Shown: one piece after another, positions 9,390-17,069 of the stretch
Layout: every line of letters begins with the position of its first letter
Position numbering within the stretch: the first letter of the stretch is position 1
DNA from: a virus
Virus record (IMG/VR): IMGVR_UViG_3300025121_000011
Location: 62,001 to 126,000 of that record
Reading direction: 5' to 3' (one strand)
DNA length: 64,000 bases
Notes under the pieces: generated by a model
What the model was told of the DNA's origin: nothing
What the model saw: only the letters and a program-made list of their open reading frames with translations
Database searches by the model: none
Program-made: the position numbers and the translations under genes

Positions 9390-9902
9390 ATGAAATGTGA
9401 GAAATGTAAGTTTATAGTTCCTACAAATATGCGATTTTGTTTAATGAAAAATATTTGCCCATCATGTGGAGGTAGTTTGTTTTCTAGAGATGATATGAAT
9501 CACATTTCTTTAATGCGAAATAGAATTGGAGGAGAATCTTTTGCTAAAAACTTTGATGAGATTCAGATTTTTGATTTAGCATTATTTATTTATAATGAAA
9601 TTAATTCTGGTTATGGGCGAACAATTTTAGATTCAGAATTAAAGAAATTTAGAGAGCTTACCAGTGCAACATCTGATGTTGCAGTAGAATCTATATTGGG
9701 AATGGATGAAGTTAAGGCCAGCGACATAAGAAAAGAAGTTGAAGCAGAGATAAATGATAAGATTATAGAAAGTTTATCATCGCACAACGAAACGATATAT
9801 GAAGAGGATGATGAAGAAGATGACCGAGTTTCTCGGCTTAAAGCGCAAGCTAAAGATATTAATAAGCATATTTCCGGCACATCAGTTAGACGAGTTGGTT
9901 AA
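9390..9902 (+). CDS. Hypothetical protein with N-terminal zinc ribbon and acidic tail
   Basis: A 170-residue protein with a strong AAGGAG ribosome site. Cysteines in CEKC (3-6) and CPSC (near 24-27) form a probable zinc ribbon. The middle is helical, and the C-terminal third has an acidic run (EEDDEEDD) followed by a basic end. Its stop overlaps the next start by one base, so the two are probably translationally coupled. Its place in the replication cluster suggests a nucleic-acid-related role, but no family is recognised. Confidence 0.7.
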   Translation: MKCEKCKFIVPTNMRFCLMKNICPSCGGSLFSRDDMNHISLMRNRIGGESFAKNFDEIQIFDLALFIYNEINSGYGRTILDSELKKFRELTSATSDVAVESILGMDEVKASDIRKEVEAEINDKIIESLSSHNETIYEEDDEEDDRVSRLKAQAKDINKHISGTSVRRVG

Positions 9903-10201
9903 TGATTAAAATAATTGCAAATCGAGATATAGAATTAAGTAATGAAGAATGGGAGTATTATCTTAAATTGGAAGAGGCTTTTGGTAAAAATGCTTTAATG
10001 GATATGTTCGAAACAAATAAGCAGGGTCATATATTAATGGTAAAGCCTCCAATTAAAAACCCTACTGCACTGATTTTAATCTTCTTTCTTCTTAATGTGC
10101 AATTCAATCAAAAACTTAGAAGTTTAACAGATGGTCTTATAAACATTCGCGATTTAGAAGCAAGAGTAGAAAAAATAGAAAAGAAGTTGAAGGAGTTATA
10201 A
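9902..10201 (+). CDS. Hypothetical protein with C-terminal coiled coil, 99 aa
   Basis: The ATG overlaps the preceding stop (TAATG) and the stop overlaps the next start in the same way, so the three genes form a coupled unit. Residues 55-72 are hydrophobic (ALILIFFLLNVQF) and could be a short membrane or core helix. Residues 75-99 form a charged coiled coil. No family is recognised. Confidence 0.65.
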   Translation: MIKIIANRDIELSNEEWEYYLKLEEAFGKNALMDMFETNKQGHILMVKPPIKNPTALILIFFLLNVQFNQKLRSLTDGLINIRDLEARVEKIEKKLKEL

Positions 10202-10785
10202 TGTCAACTTTTGGTCAAAAAATTGATATTTCTGATTTTACAATAGAAAACATTAATACATCTGAAATTGACAGAGTAATCGCTTGGCTTCCAACCAATG
10301 GAGTGATAGATTTAAACTTAGCAGAACAAGGTCTTATTCATACCTTGAGTGCATTAAATTTTTGTCAAGATAAGGTTTTGATAGTTGATCGTTGGATAGG
10401 TTATTTGGAATCAGAAAGAAATAGAGCATGGTCGCATGCAGCTTTAGATAAATCAAAAGAGGAGGGACACAAGACCATTAAGCTGAAAGAGTGGTACGCA
10501 CAGGCAGATGATGCATATATAGAGGCATGCAATAAGCTTGTATTGGCAAAAGCATGCAAGAGATGGTTTGAGAATAAAGCAAGTTATTTTTCAGCATGGC
10601 ATTATTCATTTAAAACATTCTTAAGGCGAGATTATGAGATTGAGAAACTTAGTAATATTGGGTATAATGTAGATGTAGGTACTCCCCGGCCTACATCTAG
10701 ACCATCTTCTCACAATAGTGATTTTGGTGGTGAATATGACTGGGAATCTGAAGACTCAGAGGAATCTAATGATTCAGATGAATAA
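10201..10785 (+). CDS. Hypothetical replication/recombination accessory protein, acidic tail
   Basis: A 194-residue helical protein: a long helix-rich region with conserved-looking aromatics (KEWYAQADDAY, RWFENKASYFSAWHYSF, FLRRDYEIE) over residues 85-150, then a disordered acidic, serine-rich tail. It is coupled to the upstream gene and lies directly before the SSB-like gene in a cluster with recA and ruvC. That neighbourhood and the long-helix character would fit a recombination mediator of UvsY type, but the similarity is only of layout and I cannot claim homology. Confidence 0.65.
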   Translation: MSTFGQKIDISDFTIENINTSEIDRVIAWLPTNGVIDLNLAEQGLIHTLSALNFCQDKVLIVDRWIGYLESERNRAWSHAALDKSKEEGHKTIKLKEWYAQADDAYIEACNKLVLAKACKRWFENKASYFSAWHYSFKTFLRRDYEIEKLSNIGYNVDVGTPRPTSRPSSHNSDFGGEYDWESEDSEESNDSDE

Positions 10786-10813
10786 CAAGGGGAATATACA
10801 AACAATAACAAAG

Positions 10814-10843
10814 CCCTTCATGTCAAAGATGACACTAATAGGG
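10814..10843 (+). promoter_or_regulatory. Stem-loop in the leader of the SSB-like gene
   Basis: In the 76-base gap before the SSB-like gene, TGTCA/TGACA (10821-10825 with 10830-10834) forms a hairpin around AAGA. An outer CCCT/AGGG pairing (10814-10817 with 10840-10843) encloses it. The ribosome site AGGAG lies just downstream. There is no T-run, so this is not an intrinsic terminator. Translational autocontrol, as known for T4 gp32, is a possible but unproven reading. Confidence 0.35.
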
Positions 10844-10861
10844 TAATTAGGAGAAAAATAT

Positions 10862-11494
10862 ATGTCTAAAATAGTATTTGGCGAAGTAGATTGGAATTCA
10901 TCAGCCGGCGAATCTGGTGCTGGCAAAACACAGTTTATGTATTTAGAAGCTGGAAGACATGTTGTACGAGTTATGGGTAATCCAATTCAGTTTTTTGTAA
11001 ATTGGATTGAAACTGATGCAGGAAAGAAAAAGGTAAATAGTCCCATTTCTTCTCCAGAGTTACTTCAAAGATTAGAAGATGCTGGCTTTAAACGTAAGGC
11101 AAAGTGGATGATTAAGGTTCTTGATCGTGCTGATGGTCAGTTTAAAATCTTAGAAATAGGCTCACAGATATATAATGGGATTCGTCAATTAGTTAATGAC
11201 CCAGAGTGGGGAAAAGCAACCGCTTATGACTTAACTATCACCAGGGGTAAGCCTGGATCTCAACCCTTATATTCAGTAAGTCCTCGTCCAAAAAGTTCTT
11301 TGGATGACTCTTTGAAGAGCGCATTTATGGATTTTAATGATAATCTTAAATTAGATCGTTTGGTTCAGCCTTCTGATCCAAAGTACGTTTTAGAACTTTT
11401 AAAATGGACTAAGGGCTCAGAATCATCAGATTCTGATGTAGGTGAAGAAGATGAATCCGAGAGTGGTGAAGAATTTCCTTTTGATTTTAGCTAG
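10862..11494 (+). CDS. Single-stranded DNA-binding protein (gp32-like phage SSB)
   Basis: This 210-residue protein has an OB-fold-like body: a beta-rich start with the R-V-x-G-N-P-x-Q-F pattern near residues 36-45, and KWMIKVLDRADGQFKILEIG near 79-98. The C-terminal tail is strongly acidic and serine-rich and ends FPFDFS, the layout used by SSBs to recruit partners. It is followed by a strong terminator and flanked by polymerase, resolvase and recA genes. Its job would be to coat single-stranded DNA during replication and recombination. The call rests on architecture, tail and context more than on a diagnostic motif. Confidence 0.75.
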   Translation: MSKIVFGEVDWNSSAGESGAGKTQFMYLEAGRHVVRVMGNPIQFFVNWIETDAGKKKVNSPISSPELLQRLEDAGFKRKAKWMIKVLDRADGQFKILEIGSQIYNGIRQLVNDPEWGKATAYDLTITRGKPGSQPLYSVSPRPKSSLDDSLKSAFMDFNDNLKLDRLVQPSDPKYVLELLKWTKGSESSDSDVGEEDESESGEEFPFDFS

Positions 11495-11513
11495 GCTAAG
11501 ATAAGGTAAAGGT

Positions 11514-11548
11514 AAAAGCCTGTAGAGCGAGAGTTCTACGGGCTTTTT
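11514..11548 (+). terminator. Intrinsic terminator after the SSB-like gene
   Basis: The arms AAAAGCCTGTAGA and TTCTACGGGCTTTT pair with one G-T wobble around a short GCGAGAG loop, and a T-run follows. It lies 20 bases past the stop of the SSB-like gene and just before the resolvase gene. Confidence 0.9.
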
Positions 11549-11563
11549 AAGTATCATTTAGAT

Positions 11564-12124
11564 ATGGAAAGAATACTAGCATTAGATATTAGTTCATCAA
11601 CCATTGGATGGGCTGTTTTAGAGCTTGATGATAATCAAGTGGTAACATTGCCAAAAATGGGATATATTAAGCCGCCAAATAAAGCCAAAGGAAGTTTATC
11701 AAAGCGAATTAATTATGTGTTCGAAGAAATTGAAAAATTAATTTTAGAGGTAAAACCAACTGATGTAGTTGCGGAGGATTACGCCCGTAAGTTTAGTAAG
11801 GGTCGTTCTAGTGCTAATACTATTATTTTGTTAAGTGTATTTAATGAAACTTGTTCTTTAGTTTCTTATAGAATTTTGCATAGAGATGTATTTAAGTATC
11901 CAGTAGTATCTATAAGAGCGGTATTGGGTAGATATTTTGGGTTGAAAATTATCTCTAAGGATGATATTTTTCCTGTTATTCAACAGCATTGTCATAGTTT
12001 TACTCCAGAGAAAAATAAAAATGGTGGAATTAAGAATGAAAGTGGGGATATTGCTGACGCTATTGCAGTTGGAATCACATATTTTCTTAAAGAAAATAAA
12101 GTTATTTCTAGTTGGAGTATCTAA
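11564..12124 (+). CDS. RuvC-like Holliday junction resolvase
   Basis: The 186-residue sequence has the RNase H-fold pattern of RuvC enzymes. The first acidic residue lies in LALDISSSTIGWAV (D7), the second in VVAEDYAR (near E69), and the C-terminal acidic pair in GDIADAIAVG (near residue 167-170). RuvC family proteins cut four-way junctions using two metals held by these acids; large phages use them to debranch DNA before packaging. The length matches bacterial RuvC (about 170). The gene follows the SSB terminator closely, so it has either its own promoter or read-through transcription. The ATG at 11564 has a weak ribosome site. Confidence 0.85.
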   Translation: MERILALDISSSTIGWAVLELDDNQVVTLPKMGYIKPPNKAKGSLSKRINYVFEEIEKLILEVKPTDVVAEDYARKFSKGRSSANTIILLSVFNETCSLVSYRILHRDVFKYPVVSIRAVLGRYFGLKIISKDDIFPVIQQHCHSFTPEKNKNGGIKNESGDIADAIAVGITYFLKENKVISSWSI

Positions 12125-12158
12125 TATAGATAGACAATATATATATAAACTCGGAACA

Positions 12159-12366
12159 ATGGCGTCGACAGAAGTTCTTACTAAAAAGAAATCTGAAACA
12201 TTTGCATTTAATGATGGAATGCAGGCATCTAAAATGTAGAATAATGTTTTCTTAATTTAATAAACGACCTTATTGATGCAGATAAATTACTTAGTTTTTT
12301 TTAGACAAAGAAGATGTAGAAGATATTATTTTTAATTTAGATTTAGATATAATAATTAATATGTGA
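12159..12366 (+). pseudogene. Probable decayed small gene between ruvC-like and groEL
   Basis: The 249-base gap holds three coding-like pieces in successive frames: a 26-codon ORF from ATG 12159, then a piece reading FLNLINDLIDADKLLSFF that stops inside a run of eight T, then LDKEDVEDIIFNLDLDIIIN ending in TGA at 12366. One extra base at the T-run would join the last two pieces. Codon use resembles the neighbours. The middle piece has no start codon of its own. A decayed gene or a sequencing error in the homopolymer are both possible. The distal part may also contain the groEL promoter (TATAAT at 12348). Confidence 0.4.
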
Positions 12367-12372
12367 GGAATT

Positions 12373-14037
12373 ATGGGTAAATTACTTGTTTATGGTGAAG
12401 ATTTAAGAGTACAAATTTTATCAGGCGTAGCAAAATTATCTAAAACTGTTGGAGTAACAATGGGTCCAGCGGGAAAGAATGTAATTTTGCAACAACATAT
12501 TGGAGCACCGGTTATAACTAAAGATGGAGTTACGGTAGCAAGACAAGTTGTTTTATCAGATCCTATAGAAGAATTGGGATGTCAATTAGTAAAAGAGGTA
12601 GCTGGGCGAACTGCGGCGGTAGCTGGAGATGGAACTACTACCGCTACAGTATTAGCACATGAGATTTTGCATCAAGGCTTACAGCTAATGAGCCGTGGAT
12701 ATTCGCCTCTTAAATTTAAGATAGGAATAGATTGGGCATTAAGTAATTTGCTTGGATATTTAGAAGCCGCTTCTAGTCCTATAAATGGGTTTGAAGATCT
12801 TAAACATGTTGCTACTATTTCTGCTAATAACGATCCCGAGTTGGGAGAATTGATTGCACAAGCATATTCTCAGGCTAATGGTGGAATGGTTATGGCACAG
12901 GCGCGCCCAGGTATTGAAAACCATGTGGTACAAGTTGATGGGGTTGAAATTAAAAGTGGATATATAAGTCGTGGATTTTTAGAAAAAAATCAAAATAAAA
13001 TTTCATTAGATAATTGTCGTATCTTAATATGTGATAGAGAAATCACACATATCTCAGATAATTCAGAATTATTTGATGAAATTAGCAAATCCAATACTTC
13101 ATTATTAATTATAGCAAAAGATGTAAAAAAAGAAGCTTTACAGTTATTTTTGCAAAATAATGCGCAGGGACGCATACGCGTGTGTGCGGTTAAGCTTCCT
13201 GTGGATGGATTTGGAAAATATAATATTCAGCAAGATCGATGGATTGAAGATTTAGCGATGCAAATGGGAACCGTAGTTGTTAGCGAAGAAAAAGGTGTTC
13301 CATTGGCTAATTTAAAAATTGAAAATCTTGGTTTTGCTAAACATGTGGTGGTAGATCGTTATTTAACCAAAATAATTGAACCACGAAGCAATAAAGAACA
13401 AATTCAATCCAGAATGCAAGAATATGTATTAGATAAAGAAAAACTTATTAAAGACCGAGATAGATTAGATATTGAAGATAGAATTGCCAACCTAAAAGGT
13501 ACTGGAACCATTTTAATGATTGGGTATGCTACAGAAGCAGAATTAAAGCAAACTGGTGATAGAATTGATGATGCAATGTTTGCTGTAGAATGCGCAATTG
13601 AATCAGGATATGTTCCTGGTGGTGGAGTGGCTTTGGTTAGGGCTGCTCATTGGGTTCGTTTGATGAAGTTAAATGAATTAGCGGAAGATTTACGACCCGC
13701 CGCAGAAGTACTTTTATTAGCTTGTGTGAGACCTTTTGCTCAAATTTTAAAAAATGCTGATGCTCCAATAGAAGAAATTTTAAATAAGATTTTAACAGAA
13801 ACTGACCCTCAGTTTGGGTATAATGTAGCTGAAAGTAAGTTTGGCAATCTAGTTGAATTAGGAGTTATTGATCCTAAAAAAGTTACACAGACTGCCCTTA
13901 TTAACGCAACCAGTATAGCAACTTTGTTAATTAGAACTGAAGCTGCTGTAGCGGAAAATATAAAAGAACCCATTGGGTGGCAGCCTCCCGCTGGTTATCG
14001 CTTACCTTCTGATACTGGATATAATCATCAATACTAA
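12373..14037 (+). CDS. groEL: Phage-encoded GroEL-type chaperonin
   Basis: At 554 residues it matches the length of bacterial GroEL (about 548). The nucleotide-binding motifs are present: MGPAGKNV near 30-37, ITKDGVTVA near 48-56 and GDGTTTATVLA near 85-95. The C-terminal equatorial motif GYVPGGGVALVRA and the apical segment are also recognisable. The C-terminus is PPAGYRLPSDTGYNHQY instead of the hydrophobic GGM repeats of E. coli GroEL. It should form an ATP-driven folding chamber for phage or host proteins. No groES-like gene is in the window, so it may use the host co-chaperonin, another phage gene, or work without one as described for some phage chaperonins. Ribosome site GAGGA precedes the ATG; recA follows by 10 bases. 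Confidence 0.96.
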   Translation: MGKLLVYGEDLRVQILSGVAKLSKTVGVTMGPAGKNVILQQHIGAPVITKDGVTVARQVVLSDPIEELGCQLVKEVAGRTAAVAGDGTTTATVLAHEILHQGLQLMSRGYSPLKFKIGIDWALSNLLGYLEAASSPINGFEDLKHVATISANNDPELGELIAQAYSQANGGMVMAQARPGIENHVVQVDGVEIKSGYISRGFLEKNQNKISLDNCRILICDREITHISDNSELFDEISKSNTSLLIIAKDVKKEALQLFLQNNAQGRIRVCAVKLPVDGFGKYNIQQDRWIEDLAMQMGTVVVSEEKGVPLANLKIENLGFAKHVVVDRYLTKIIEPRSNKEQIQSRMQEYVLDKEKLIKDRDRLDIEDRIANLKGTGTILMIGYATEAELKQTGDRIDDAMFAVECAIESGYVPGGGVALVRAAHWVRLMKLNELAEDLRPAAEVLLLACVRPFAQILKNADAPIEEILNKILTETDPQFGYNVAESKFGNLVELGVIDPKKVTQTALINATSIATLLIRTEAAVAENIKEPIGWQPPAGYRLPSDTGYNHQY

Positions 14038-14047
14038 GGAGATGTAG

Positions 14048-15226
14048 ATGGCAACTAAAGAATTAACATCTGGAGAAGCATTTAAGCAGTTAGAAGAGTT
14101 ATTTGGAGATGATTCAATTTTTCATCCAAGTTCTGTAGAAGAAATAGAGACAATTTCCACTAAGAGTCCTGGATTAGATTTTGCAATTGGACGTGGAGGT
14201 ATACCAAGAGGTAGAGTAACTCAATTTGCTGGGAAAGAAGCTTCGGGTAAAACATTTTTAGCCCTACAGGTTGCTGCGCAGTGGCAATCTCAAGATCCAG
14301 AAAATTGCTTTGCTTTTTTGGATGCAGAGTATACTTATGATCCAAAGTGGGCAGCATCATTTGGAGTAGATAATGATAGGGTGTTTTTGGTTAAAAGTAA
14401 TAATGCTGAGAGGTTGTTTGGTGGTTTAGTGGGAAAAACCAAAGTTAATTCGCAAACCAAGAAAGAGACTAAGGTTAATGGTTTATTTGATATGATAGAA
14501 TCAGGCATTATTTGTAAATATCCACATCCAGATGGCGAAAAAACAAATACTCTTAATCTTGCTAAGTGTGGTGTAATAATTGTAGATTCTATTGCAGCAA
14601 TGCAGGCTCCAATGGAAAGGCAATCTGATGTTGGAAAGCAGAACATGGCTGTTATGGCTCGATTTTTATCAGTAGAACTTAGAAAAATTACTCCTGGTGC
14701 GGCACAATCAAATACAGCGGTAATTTTTATTAATCAATTAAGAGTGGATCCAGGACAGATGTTTGGGAATCCTGAGACTTCGCCAGGAGGAAGAGCTTTA
14801 AAACACGCGTGCAGCTTGATGATAAACTTTGCCCCTATGGGCGGAGCAGACAATCTTCTGTTAGATGGTAATGGCATTCAGGTAGGGCATCGTGTCAGAG
14901 CGAAAGTATTAAAAAATAAAGTGGCGCCTCCAGGCCCTCGTTGTGAATTTTTCATTGAATATATGAAAGGTATTTCGCAAAGAGAGCAGGAATTACTAGA
15001 TCTCGGTACAATATTGGGATATTGGGAACGACCCGGAGCAAGAAGTTATATTATTAATGATATTAAGTGTTCAAGTAAAGAGGCAGCTCTGGAAGCTATT
15101 AAGAATGATGTAGTGCAAATTGAAAAAGATCTTAGATTGCATTATATTCAAAGTGCTTTAACCGCTCCACCGACAACCGAAGATGAAGTAGATCACCTTA
15201 CTGTGGATGATCCATTTGAAGAATAA
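14048..15226 (+). CDS. recA: RecA-family recombinase
   Basis: A 392-residue RecA homolog. The Walker A motif GKEASGKT lies at 62-69, the Walker B-like strand VIIVDSIAAM follows near 177-187, and the RecA-specific FINQLRVDPGQMFGN and ETSPGGRALK (loop L2 region and following helix) are intact. The sequence is closer to bacterial RecA than to T4 UvsX in its L2 region, and the C-terminal tail is acidic as usual. It forms ATP-dependent filaments on single-stranded DNA for strand exchange, probably with the SSB-like protein encoded upstream. It lies 10 bases after groEL with ribosome site AAGGAG. No intein is present. Confidence 0.96.
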   Translation: MATKELTSGEAFKQLEELFGDDSIFHPSSVEEIETISTKSPGLDFAIGRGGIPRGRVTQFAGKEASGKTFLALQVAAQWQSQDPENCFAFLDAEYTYDPKWAASFGVDNDRVFLVKSNNAERLFGGLVGKTKVNSQTKKETKVNGLFDMIESGIICKYPHPDGEKTNTLNLAKCGVIIVDSIAAMQAPMERQSDVGKQNMAVMARFLSVELRKITPGAAQSNTAVIFINQLRVDPGQMFGNPETSPGGRALKHACSLMINFAPMGGADNLLLDGNGIQVGHRVRAKVLKNKVAPPGPRCEFFIEYMKGISQREQELLDLGTILGYWERPGARSYIINDIKCSSKEAALEAIKNDVVQIEKDLRLHYIQSALTAPPTTEDEVDHLTVDDPFEE

Positions 15227-15243
15227 ATAATAATTTTACTATA

Positions 15244-15273
15244 TTGTTAATAAATTTATATACTAATTATAAA
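15244..15273 (+). promoter_or_regulatory. Possible sigma70-like promoter before the primase gene
   Basis: TTGTTA (15244-15249) and TATAAA (15268-15273) are separated by 18 bases in the AT-rich gap between recA and the primase gene. In such AT-rich DNA this match is weak evidence. Confidence 0.3.
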
Positions 15274-15286
15274 AGAGAGATTTAAA

Positions 15287-16063
15287 ATGTCAAATGTTAC
15301 TGCTGAAAATAAAACTAAGGAATTAACTAAGTTGATAGAAATTTGTCATGAAAATCTTAAGAAGTCAAAAAAGGCTGCACATTATTTTATTAATAAGCGT
15401 GGCATTAGCATATCTGATGTGAAAAAATATCAATTAGGATTTTTTCCGCAGAATATAAATATGCTTGGTAAATATGTAGATCTCGAAATCCTCAAAGGTG
15501 AAAGAATAGTTGGCTACTTTGAAGATAGTAAGTTTGCGGCCACACATAATATGATTTTTCCAATTCATGATGAATATGGGAAAGTAGTAGGTATCAGCGG
15601 CAGAACCCTTCTAAATGATGATCAAAGGAGTATTCTATCTTTAGCCAAATATGAGGGTTCAAGTTATAAAAAATCTCAATATTTATATGGCTTAAATTTT
15701 TCTAGAGGTCATATTTTAAAAGCCCAAAACTGCTATGTAGTTGAGGGCTATTTTGATTTTATGGCGATGGCTAGTAATGGATTTCCAAATACAGTAGCTA
15801 TTTGCGGCACAGCTTTTTCCAAAGGACATATAATAAAATTAGCGAGATATACAAATAAAATTACTTTTATATTGGATAGAGATGATGCTGGAATCAAATC
15901 GATGGAAAGAATATACACCAAATATTCAAATAATGGTATAAAATTTAGATTTATGTTGATTCCCGAAGGTTATAAAGATGCAGATGAATATTTTAGCTCT
16001 AGTAATCATGATGGACAATCTTTTTTAAACAGTCTAGAATTATATATTCCAAATTGGTCATAG
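15287..16063 (+). CDS. DnaG-like primase core lacking the zinc-binding domain
   Basis: This 258-residue protein covers the DnaG N-terminal RNA polymerase subdomain and TOPRIM. The segment FINKRGISISDVKKYQLGF (35-53) is the start of the DnaG catalytic core, FPIHDEYGKVVGISGR (91-106) follows, and TOPRIM has E153 in VVEGYFD, then AICGTAF and the D197/D199 pair in FILDRDDAG. It lacks the CHC2 zinc finger that normally reads the template start site, and the C-terminal helicase-binding domain. It probably makes RNA primers for the DnaE polymerase, with the zinc finger or helicase supplied in trans. Confidence 0.85.
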   Translation: MSNVTAENKTKELTKLIEICHENLKKSKKAAHYFINKRGISISDVKKYQLGFFPQNINMLGKYVDLEILKGERIVGYFEDSKFAATHNMIFPIHDEYGKVVGISGRTLLNDDQRSILSLAKYEGSSYKKSQYLYGLNFSRGHILKAQNCYVVEGYFDFMAMASNGFPNTVAICGTAFSKGHIIKLARYTNKITFILDRDDAGIKSMERIYTKYSNNGIKFRFMLIPEGYKDADEYFSSSNHDGQSFLNSLELYIPNWS

Positions 16064-16070
16064 GAGCTAA

Positions 16071-16505
16071 ATGAATAAATCTAAACTTTATCAGTATAAA
16101 ATAGTCGAGATATCCTTTGATCATGATAAGTTGGATAATTTTCCAATAGATCGTGGTATTGGGTCTTTACTTGCGGCAAATGAGTGTAATGATAAAATTG
16201 CAGAATTAAGAGATGATTTGGTTGAAGAAATTTATTCTATTATTAGTGGTGAGTATCTTACCGAACATCAAAAAATTATTTTAATGATGCGATTAACTGG
16301 AAAAACTCAAAATGAAATTGCTGAGCATCTTGGAATTACTCAATCTGCTGTACACAAAGCTATGCATGGGAATATAGATTATAAAAATAATAAAAAAAGA
16401 TATGGCGGAATAATTAAAAAGTTGAAAAAAATATGCACAAATAATCTTAAAATTGTAAATATCCTCAAAGAGATTGATGAGATCAAGAATAGCGATATAT
16501 CCTGA
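16071..16505 (+). CDS. HTH protein resembling sigma factor region 4
   Basis: A 144-residue protein whose centre (about 63-98) reads EHQKIILMMRLTGKTQNEIAEHLGITQSAVHKAM in two parts: a helix, then a helix-turn-helix with the NEIAEHLGITQSAV recognition pattern typical of sigma-70 region 4 and related domains. The N-terminal 60 residues are acidic and lack a clear sigma region 2. The C-terminus is lysine-rich. It may be a phage transcription factor or an anti/alternative sigma factor. It lies 8 bases after the primase gene. Confidence 0.7.
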   Translation: MNKSKLYQYKIVEISFDHDKLDNFPIDRGIGSLLAANECNDKIAELRDDLVEEIYSIISGEYLTEHQKIILMMRLTGKTQNEIAEHLGITQSAVHKAMHGNIDYKNNKKRYGGIIKKLKKICTNNLKIVNILKEIDEIKNSDIS

Positions 16506-16551
16506 TTCCATTTCTATTAATAAATCGTAGGATTTACGAAGAGGGTTTAAT

Positions 16552-17058
16552 ATGATAAGAGAGAAGTATAATACGGACATCGATGCGGTTCTACGAAACG
16601 TCTTAGAAAAAGCATCCTCTAGTTTAAAAACCATTAATTCTATTGAGTTTACTGATACCTTAGTAGCATCTCATGATATTAAAAAGATTGCTTTTGACGT
16701 ATATCGTGTAGAAAACGATCCATATCATAGCTTATGGATGTTGGAAGATATAGATGGAAAGCCTCATTTAGTTAGAGCTGCGGATCCATCTTATTCATCT
16801 AACAAGCAGGGTGATTGGTCTGCGATTAGCGATTATGAACATAAAAATGTCACCCTAGCATATAAAGATATACCTATTGCTAGATTTTCTTCAGATGAAT
16901 ATTCATTTAAACCAGAAGATGTTGGAACTTTTAAAACAGCTTTATTAGAATTAGCTGGTGAAAATGGTAAGTTTATTAAAGATGTTTTGCTGGAGCAATC
17001 CAATGATAAACGTAATGCTCTGGTATCTACCTTCCCAGAGTTAAGCAAATTTATTTAA
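16552..17058 (+). CDS. Hypothetical protein, possibly virion-associated
   Basis: A 168-residue protein with a GAGGG-type ribosome site. It has an N-terminal helix, then a mixed alpha/beta region with HSLWMLEDIDGKPHLVRA (63-80), and ends in a helix. It lies 12 bases before a 526-residue protein of similar character and shares its codon use. No family is recognised. A structural role is inferred only from position at the start of the virion gene block. Confidence 0.65.
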   Translation: MIREKYNTDIDAVLRNVLEKASSSLKTINSIEFTDTLVASHDIKKIAFDVYRVENDPYHSLWMLEDIDGKPHLVRAADPSYSSNKQGDWSAISDYEHKNVTLAYKDIPIARFSSDEYSFKPEDVGTFKTALLELAGENGKFIKDVLLEQSNDKRNALVSTFPELSKFI

Positions 17059-17069
17059 GGAATATAGTA

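Noticed and set aside
12263-12366. Programmed -1 frameshift at the eight-T run
   Set aside because: The upstream piece has no start codon in its frame, so frameshifting alone would not create a complete protein; decay or sequencing error is simpler.
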